A stretch of DNA of 64,000 nucleotides, taken from assembly GCA_947650365.1 (NCBI GenBank), contig OX393549.1:91619033-91683032 (forward strand), read 5' to 3'. How positions within the stretch are numbered: position 1 is the stretch's first letter; each line of letters opens with the position of its first letter. Made by a program: the position numbers and the translations under genes. Below, piece by piece: positions 58,197-64,000 of the stretch. The stretch comes from Chamaelirium japonicum (taxonomy: Eukaryota; Streptophyta; Magnoliopsida; Liliales; Melanthiaceae). A model generated the notes under the pieces. It was not told where the DNA came from, searched no databases, and worked only from the letters and a program-made list of their open reading frames with translations.

Positions 58197-58800
58197 CCAG
58201 GCGGTCAAAGGACTGAGTGCTAGAGCAATGGCTCAATGAGGTCCGAAGATCGTAACGGGGGGAGCCAGTCAGCATCTGCTATTTATTATTTTCATATTCC
58301 TGCAAACATGACATCAACAATCAGGATTCACACACACAAACATAACACAACGGCCTTGAGGAAAAATTCGATCTACGGTGTCCATACCGGGAGTTCAACA
58401 AAAAACCTCTCCAATGAGAAAGAGGAAATACCACCAGACTAAGAGCCCGTTGGTAATCCAATATCGATAAAATAGCTCAAATCTGGGGCTCTAGCGGTTG
58501 TCTCATTCCTGTTGGTCGGCCCTGGTCGGTGATCCAGACGTCCAGTCGACCGTGTGCGGCTGTGATTTGCACCGGGCCCACTGTCAGGATCCACCGGAGT
58601 AGATTTGAGCTCAATGAACATAGGGTATCAGCTGGAGATGCACTTTGCGCTGAGCGTCATTTCAGGCTGAGTGTTTGCCTTCCATCGGACGGCTGTGAAT
58701 GCGTCTTTTTCGTACGGGACGCCTTATTGGATCATTCTCTGACCGAATGGCGCGCCGCTCGCGGGCATTTGCTGACGTGTTATTCGGGGGAGAGCCAGGG
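58197..58800 (+). promoter_or_regulatory. Presumed promoter region of the PRAF-like gene
   Basis: DNA between the hAT MITE and the GC/CT-rich leader. GC rises steadily from about 58.5 kb. No clear TATA box was found, and the region is assigned by position only. Confidence 0.35.
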
Positions 58801-59149
58801 AGGCAGCGAGAGGGAGGAGAGAGAGAGAGAGAGAGAGAGCCCGGGATATCGCCTCCCGTCTTCGTTGTCTGGCGAAGCTCTCGATCAGAGCTTCTCTTTC
58901 TCGCGGCGGAAGCGTCGATCTTTCCCGGCCGTTCCCCATCTTCATCAGCACCGATCGCTCCTCATCTCTCCGAGCCGAGCGACCTCAGATTCGAACGGAA
59001 TGGCCGTGCATTGGGGGATCTTTCGCTAGTTCTCGAAGGCGACCGTGGTCTCCCGCCGCCATTGTTGCTAGCCCGAGGGCTTCTACATTCCGAGCAGAAG
59101 CACACGAAGTTTGGTTCCCGATGAATCCAGGGGTTCGAGAGCTTACAAG
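58800..59149 (+). other. 5' leader exon of the PRAF-like gene
   Basis: GC-rich, CT/GA-rich DNA with a GA tract (58816-58840) typical of plant 5' leaders. It ends at a plausible donor, AAG|GTGATAG (59149/59150). The next exon begins after TTTGCAG at 59340. Long frames that cross it (58529-59029 and 58699-59124) are compositional. The transcription start is approximate. Confidence 0.5.
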
Positions 59150-59539
59150 GTGATAGACGGGATTCTAGGGTTTCTGGCGAGGGATTTGAGCTCTTCAGCT
59201 GAGTGTGGATTCCCAGATTCCCAATGTATGTATAAACCTCTGTAAGCCGCGTGTGATGCATCGTGTCATTTTTCTGATCCTGTGTGATTCTAGGGTTAAA
59301 GATGCCACCATTGTTGTTTCTGCTGTTCTATCTTTGCAGAATTCAAGAAGGATGAATCGGTGCCTCACATTCTGATGGAGTGAATGCATAACCTGGGTTT
59401 CTGCTCTCTACAGCAGCAGTTGGGCGCAGCCTTTTTTTTTTATGGGGAAGGCTGGCACATTGTCTTGCATTGGAGCTTCTTCCTATTGTTCAGATGAGTT
59501 TTGTTCTTTGTGCACGCAATACCTGACTTTGGAACGTGG

Positions 59540-59587
59540 ATGGCAGATCCTCTGAGGGGTGGTCCCGTTGAGAGAGATGTTGAGCAG
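59540..59587 (+). CDS. First coding exon of a PH-RCC1-FYVE (PRAF) type gene
   Basis: ATG at 59540 opens MADPLRGGPVERDVEQ and the frame meets a donor CAG|GTACAG at 59587/59588. Plant PRAF proteins (PH domain, RCC1 repeats, FYVE zinc finger, BRX tail) characteristically start MADxL...ERDxEQ before the PH domain, and an intron at this point is plausible. The exon begins at 59340 after TTTGCAG, so about 200 bases of it are leader and hold upstream ATGs (for example 59352). None of the PH, RCC1 or FYVE exons lies in the remaining 4.4 kb, so the gene runs past the right edge. Identification rests on 16 residues and the exon context. PRAF proteins bind phosphoinositides; no further function can be read here. 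Confidence 0.65.
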
Positions 59588-60324
59588 GTACAGAGCTATG
59601 CCACTGTAAATTATTTGTTTTTGGTATGTAAGTTAGTATTTTGGTAGTAATAATAGTAACAATGATTAAAACTTTTGTCGTAAATGAGCATGATGTGATT
59701 AACTTTCGACTATGTTTTCAGACTAATATTTTCTAAGCATAAATGAACATAAACAAGCCGACGGAACTCATCGTATTGGCTATGTGGGTCCTATTTCGCC
59801 ATTGGTTCTTATCCAAGGCCTGCTCCTATGAGTTCAAACCTTATTGATAACTCCAGAGAAGGAAGAAATCTCTAATATTAACTTTGTGTCTAAAACCCTA
59901 TGACAACCCTCTTTATATAGATAGAGGTCAGGGTGTAGTAAAATCAGTTTGCCAAAAAGAAAAGAAAAATACAAAGTCTAGTTGGGTGACACATGGAGTT
60001 TGAAGAGGAGGAATGAGCAAAACCTGTAAACAACAAGCTGAAGAGACTGATGATGCAAACCGGCGCCTAGATGCGCTGGCGACTGGCAACAATGTAACCT
60101 GACATAGAGTGATAGTGTGATGCAGGCATATAACGCTGCATCTAAGCGCATCTCGAAGATGGCACACAACCCAAGGAAGGTGTGTGGCTCAAGAAAGGTG
60201 CATAGCTCGAGAAAGCGCATGAAAGCACATGCGTGAAAGAATACAGAGACAAAAGTGTGCGAAGCGAGCAAAATTGCAAGAAAGAGGCGTGGAAAGCACA
60301 CGAAAGTGTAGAGGCACAAGCAAT

Positions 60325-60664
60325 GTTCAAAATCACGGTATCGGTCGAGGTATTAGTTGGCCCCCGATCGATACGTATTGACCGGTATGTACCGGTCGAT
60401 ACCTGTACTGGTTCATGGCTCCTTTTTTTTTTTTTCCATTCCTTTGCTTCTATAACGGTACCCATAAGATATTTTGCTTAGTTGGGCTTGTATAATAATG
60501 CCCTATGGTCTTATCTCTTAAGATGATGCACTTGTCTACTAAATATGATTTATTGGTTCAAATTATAGTGTAAGGGAGAAAACAAGGTAAATAACGGTAC
60601 CAGATAGTATCGATACCGCTCGGGTTCAAACCGGTACATATCAGTATTGGCAGATATTTTGAAC
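60325..60664. mobile_element. MITE-like element with GTTCAAAAT ends
   Basis: Starts GTTCAAAAT and ends ATTTTGAAC. Inside lie repeated CGGTATCGRTCG and ACCGGTACAT boxes in both orientations. It interrupts a GCACAAG-rich repeat whose halves resume on either side (GAGGCACAAGCAA before, GGGCACAAGCAC after). Target duplication not resolved. Confidence 0.6.
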
Positions 60665-61499
60665 TATGGGCACAAGCACACGAGGCACACAAAAGTACAA
60701 AAGCATAGGTTCACAAGGCACGTAAAAGTCCATAGGCACATGCGTGCAAGACGCAAGGTGAAGGTGCAAAGCGCAAGGTGCACATGCTTGCGAATTTACG
60801 CAAAAGTGCAGATGTACAAGTACGCGAATTAAACAAAAGTGCAAAGGTACAACTGTACAAGGTGAAAGCGCATGGTGCAAAGTTGGTCAAGACTAACGTC
60901 GAATATTTGGTGGGTATAAGCAAAAGATGAGGCCGATGAGTAGGAAGGCCGACAGGCAACGAGGCCGACAAATAGAAAAGCTAACAATGTCAGGCAAATG
61001 GGAGGTGGATTCGAAGGGTCAGTGGCGAGATGGATTTTAATGGCTGAAAAAGAAGTGGGATCCGAAGGGCCGATGGTGAAGTGGATCCAAAGACTGAGGT
61101 GAGAGTTGGAGGAAGCCGACGACATTGGATGCCAGACGTGGAAAAGGGCCGACAGTGGTGGAAGTTGAAAGGTGGAAGATTCCCCGACGATGGTGGAAGC
61201 CGAAGAACTTCAAAGATTGACGATGAAGGAGGTTAGTGAAAGGACGTCGAAGGCCGATGATGGAGGATGTCAGTGAAAGACTGAAGAGGATGCAATACTC
61301 CTATGATGGTTAGAAAGTGCGCAGAGTTTGAGAGTCAAAAGCACACAAAAGATTAGAACTCCATCTTTGATGGCGGTGGAAGCTGAAGTGGAGGAAGTGC
61401 ACATGACGTGAAAGCGAAAAAGCATGCAAAGGGTGCAGATAATACTCACTTTGAATGTGACCTAAGTATTAGCCTGGGCCAATGACCCTGATAGAAGCT

Positions 61500-62560
61500 A
61501 TGTAGTTGCCTCACAATAAAAATCTAGAAGGGGGGGGGGGGTGAATAGACTGATTAACAAATTTTAATTCTTACCCCAACTCTTGGCAACTCTGCCATGC
61601 AAACACAAAAACAAAGAACGCTATCAATCACGGATTGACACACGAGATTTTTAACGTGGTTCGGATCCATATATGTTCCTACATCTATGAGACTATATCT
61701 TAGTATATGCATTATTTTGTTATAGAAGGAACAAGATAGACAATTATACTGTTCCATGGATCAAACTCATTGATGCTGCCTCCTTTGATGCCTCCACACA
61801 GGAACCGTCTTCACTACGGCCCCAACTCTAAGTGCTCGATGTCTACACACGACAATCGTCTTCTCCAAAAGGAATGGCTCCACACTTTTCCGAAAGCATG
61901 CCTCGAAGTTGACACACAACCTCGGAATCTTCACGAAGTAGATCTCAAGTTCTCAACCTTGATGTAGGTAGAGATGGATGGAGAAGGCTACTAAGTGTTT
62001 CTATGTAATGAACAAATCAAAACCCTGGAAGGACCCAAACTCTCAACATCAATGTGATGGAGAAGATGGCTTCTAATATGAAATCCTTAAAAACCAAAGG
62101 CCATGGAACTCTCTCAATTTTGAAAACTTTAAATCATAGGAAAGACTAACATTTTCATGCAAAACAGGTATTATATAGGGTAGCAAAAACGCTATGACAA
62201 TCCTTTCCAAAGTTGGAATTGAAAAAAGTTCTAATATTTAGAAACCGATCAGTCGGTCGCACATTTTCTACCGTTTAGATAAATCCGAACACGACCCGGT
62301 GTTAAAACACTGCCACGAGAAAGCATTCAGATCGATCTGCACTGAAATGGACCTGTCTTCCAGCGAGTCAATTTTCCAAATCTACAAACCAATCGGTCGG
62401 CCAATGAGTTCTGTTTTCAATGAATTAAAGCAGATATACTAGCAAATCGGTTTGACTATATTTTGATCGGTCTTCTAGTGGGACTCAAAAAGCACGATCG
62501 TCATCAATCCAATCGGTCGACCAACAAGGTCTGATCGGTCGACTTCGGACATTTTACCTT
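61500..62560. repeat. Dispersed plant repeat opening AGAAGGGGGGGGGTGAATAG
   Basis: The G-run followed by GTGAATAG, then TTTTTAACGTGGTTCGGATC and later many ATCGGTCGRCC boxes, is a combination I recognise as a frequent plant repeat, though I cannot name its class from sequence alone. No coding domain was found. Boundaries are approximate. Confidence 0.45.
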
Positions 62561-63085
62561 TTTTTTTTGCTCGATTTTTGCAGATTAACCATTTGCTCGT
62601 CTTATTTTTCTTCTATTATTGCATGTTTTCTTGTTTCATTAGGCTCGTGCGTCCATTTCTTGAATGCTATAGCCATTTCTTTCTCGATTTCTATGAATGT
62701 GAACGCTATTACTTGCTAGTTGTGAAGCAATGTAGGGATTGTTGGAGAAGATCTGACACAATAGGTGAATCGGAGGATGCTAGATTTGGAGCAAAATTGT
62801 AAAATTGAGAAAGTAAATTGAATTTGTGCAAATTCCATCAAAAGGGGCTTGAGGCATGAGCAATTAGGGCCAATGATAAACACTAGGAAGAAAAATAAAA
62901 AGGAAGGCAAATAAGTAAATTCACCAAAATATCATTTTTTCCCTCAAAGTTGATCATAGTACTGCATTCACTGCTCATATAAGGTCTTTGAAACCCCCTA
63001 ATCGATTCCTATTCACCTCCATACACGTGGAGTAGTAAACAAGGAAAAGACGAAAAAGGAAAGACTACTTATTTTGGACCTTAAT

Positions 63086-63089
<4 letters not shown>

Positions 63090-63164
<75 letters not shown>
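63090..63164. repeat. (GA)n microsatellite, about 37 units
   Basis: Uninterrupted GA run of 75 bp. Confidence 0.98.
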
Positions 63165-63167
<3 letters not shown>

Positions 63168-64000
63168 TGTTCCTGTATGTGAGTGAAGCCTCTTTCCTTT
63201 CTCTTTTTTTTCCCCCTACAATGCCTCTTGAAATCTCCATTATTTCATAACTTCCTCGATATGTGGCAGTTATTTTATGTCACATAAGCATCAATCCAGT
63301 CTTTCGATTTTAATTTAAAACTACTGAATTTTAGCCCTCCATTTCTTCTTTCAAAATCTAGGAAAAAGGACTAAAATTAATGGAAGTGATTGAAACTCCT
63401 AATCACGCCTAAAAACACAAGATCACCCATAAAATTTATGAATTTTTGATCCTGATTGCCCTCCCTTTGCCTCTAAAAGTTGGCGATCAATCCAAACCAC
63501 ATTATTCCATGTCCAAGGCCTCTATTGAGGTTTTTGTACTTTCCCATACTCTATTGTTGTGTTGTCCACCTATTTCACTTGGTATATATCTATTTTTTTT
63601 GTTTCGTTTTTGATGCATTGCCTTTGCAATTAGCATTCAATTCCCTGTCTTACATCTCTTTTTTTTTCTAACTTTTTAATTTGCATCCTTTTTCCCCTTG
63701 GCGCATGTCTTTATCTTAAGCTTGCACATGTCTTCATCTTAAGCTAGTTGTCTGTTCTACTTCATTCTTAGTCTCCCCATCGATGGTTCAGCGAACCTTT
63801 GGTGGTTCCTCAGTTTCTTGTGTAATCATTCACTTTTTATTCCCTTTTTGGTTCCATGGTTTCACCATTTTGAGACTCGGCCATGCCCCCTCCCTTTGGT
63901 TTGCTCATCATATTAGTTGTTGATAGGAACTTAGCTTCATCTAAATCTGGAGGATTCACCTTTTAGATTTCCAAGGCATTCTTAGTCTCTAGGTCTGTTT

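Larger units (their letters stand above)
59588..64000 (+). other. Start of a long intron of the PRAF-like gene
   Basis: No PH-domain coding is visible downstream of the donor to the end of the window. The stretch contains a GCACAAG-type dispersed repeat (about 60000-60960), a MITE (60325-60664), a GGGGGTGAATAG repeat (61500-62560) and a GA microsatellite. 62560-63089 and 63165-64000 hold nothing recognisable. Confidence 0.45.

Noticed and set aside
58529-59124. Proteins of 166 and 141 residues overlapping the PRAF-like leader
   Set aside because: They cross a GA tract and the leader exon without any domain. The PRAF-like start downstream with proper splice sites explains the region better.
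62578-62802. 74-residue membrane-like protein
   Set aside because: Hydrophobic composition comes from T-rich DNA; no start context, domain or splice evidence.

Overview
The window is nuclear DNA of a flowering plant. The evidence is an HVA22-family gene with plant introns, the first coding exon of a PH-RCC1-FYVE (PRAF) type gene, a RABA-like Rab GTPase pseudogene, and a dense plant-type load of transposable elements (Tat-like Ty3/gypsy, Copia, Cassandra, TRIM, plant L1 LINE, CACTA, hAT, Mutator and Helitron derivatives). The species cannot be fixed from sequence alone. Only two host protein genes are well supported; most of the rest is repeat sequence in nested layers.

Layout. 1-1449: the right end of a CACTA transposon with hairpin-rich subterminal repeats. 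1450-16214: a broken Tat-like Ty3/gypsy element read on the minus strand (5' LTR at the right, gag, protease, RT/RNase H, integrase, then an oppositely oriented extra reading region). It is itself hit by a 2.8-kb solo LTR and a complete Cassandra TRIM. 16.2-25.4 kb: a Mutator-type MITE, a RABA GTPase pseudogene, a 3-kb non-autonomous Helitron, a foldback MITE carrying a second Cassandra, and a hAT-like MITE. At 25.45-25.68 kb a GC-rich ORF with a signal peptide stands out as a possible small secreted peptide gene. 25.9-32.7 kb: nested hAT MITEs, further MITE copies and the 3' end of a Copia element.

32.87-42.33 kb: a five-exon HVA22-like gene on the plus strand that reads through cleanly to 188 aa. 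Its 6.9-kb first intron holds Copia debris with a 556-bp duplication and a hAT MITE. 42.3-44.8 kb: intergenic DNA, a MITE and a TRIM array with three LTRs. 44.9-57.3 kb: LINE sequence on the minus strand. Its ORF2 is expanded internally by eleven head-to-tail copies of a 715-bp endonuclease segment (48455-56305), a satellite-like array born inside a LINE and the most unusual structure here. 57.7-58.2 kb: another hAT MITE. 58.8 kb to the end: the leader, first coding exon and start of a long intron of a PRAF-like gene that runs out of the window.

Working together: the two host genes are unrelated in function (ER membrane shaping or stress response versus phosphoinositide-binding RCC1 signalling). 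The window mainly records successive transposon insertion, and several insertions keep readable target-site duplications that give their relative order.
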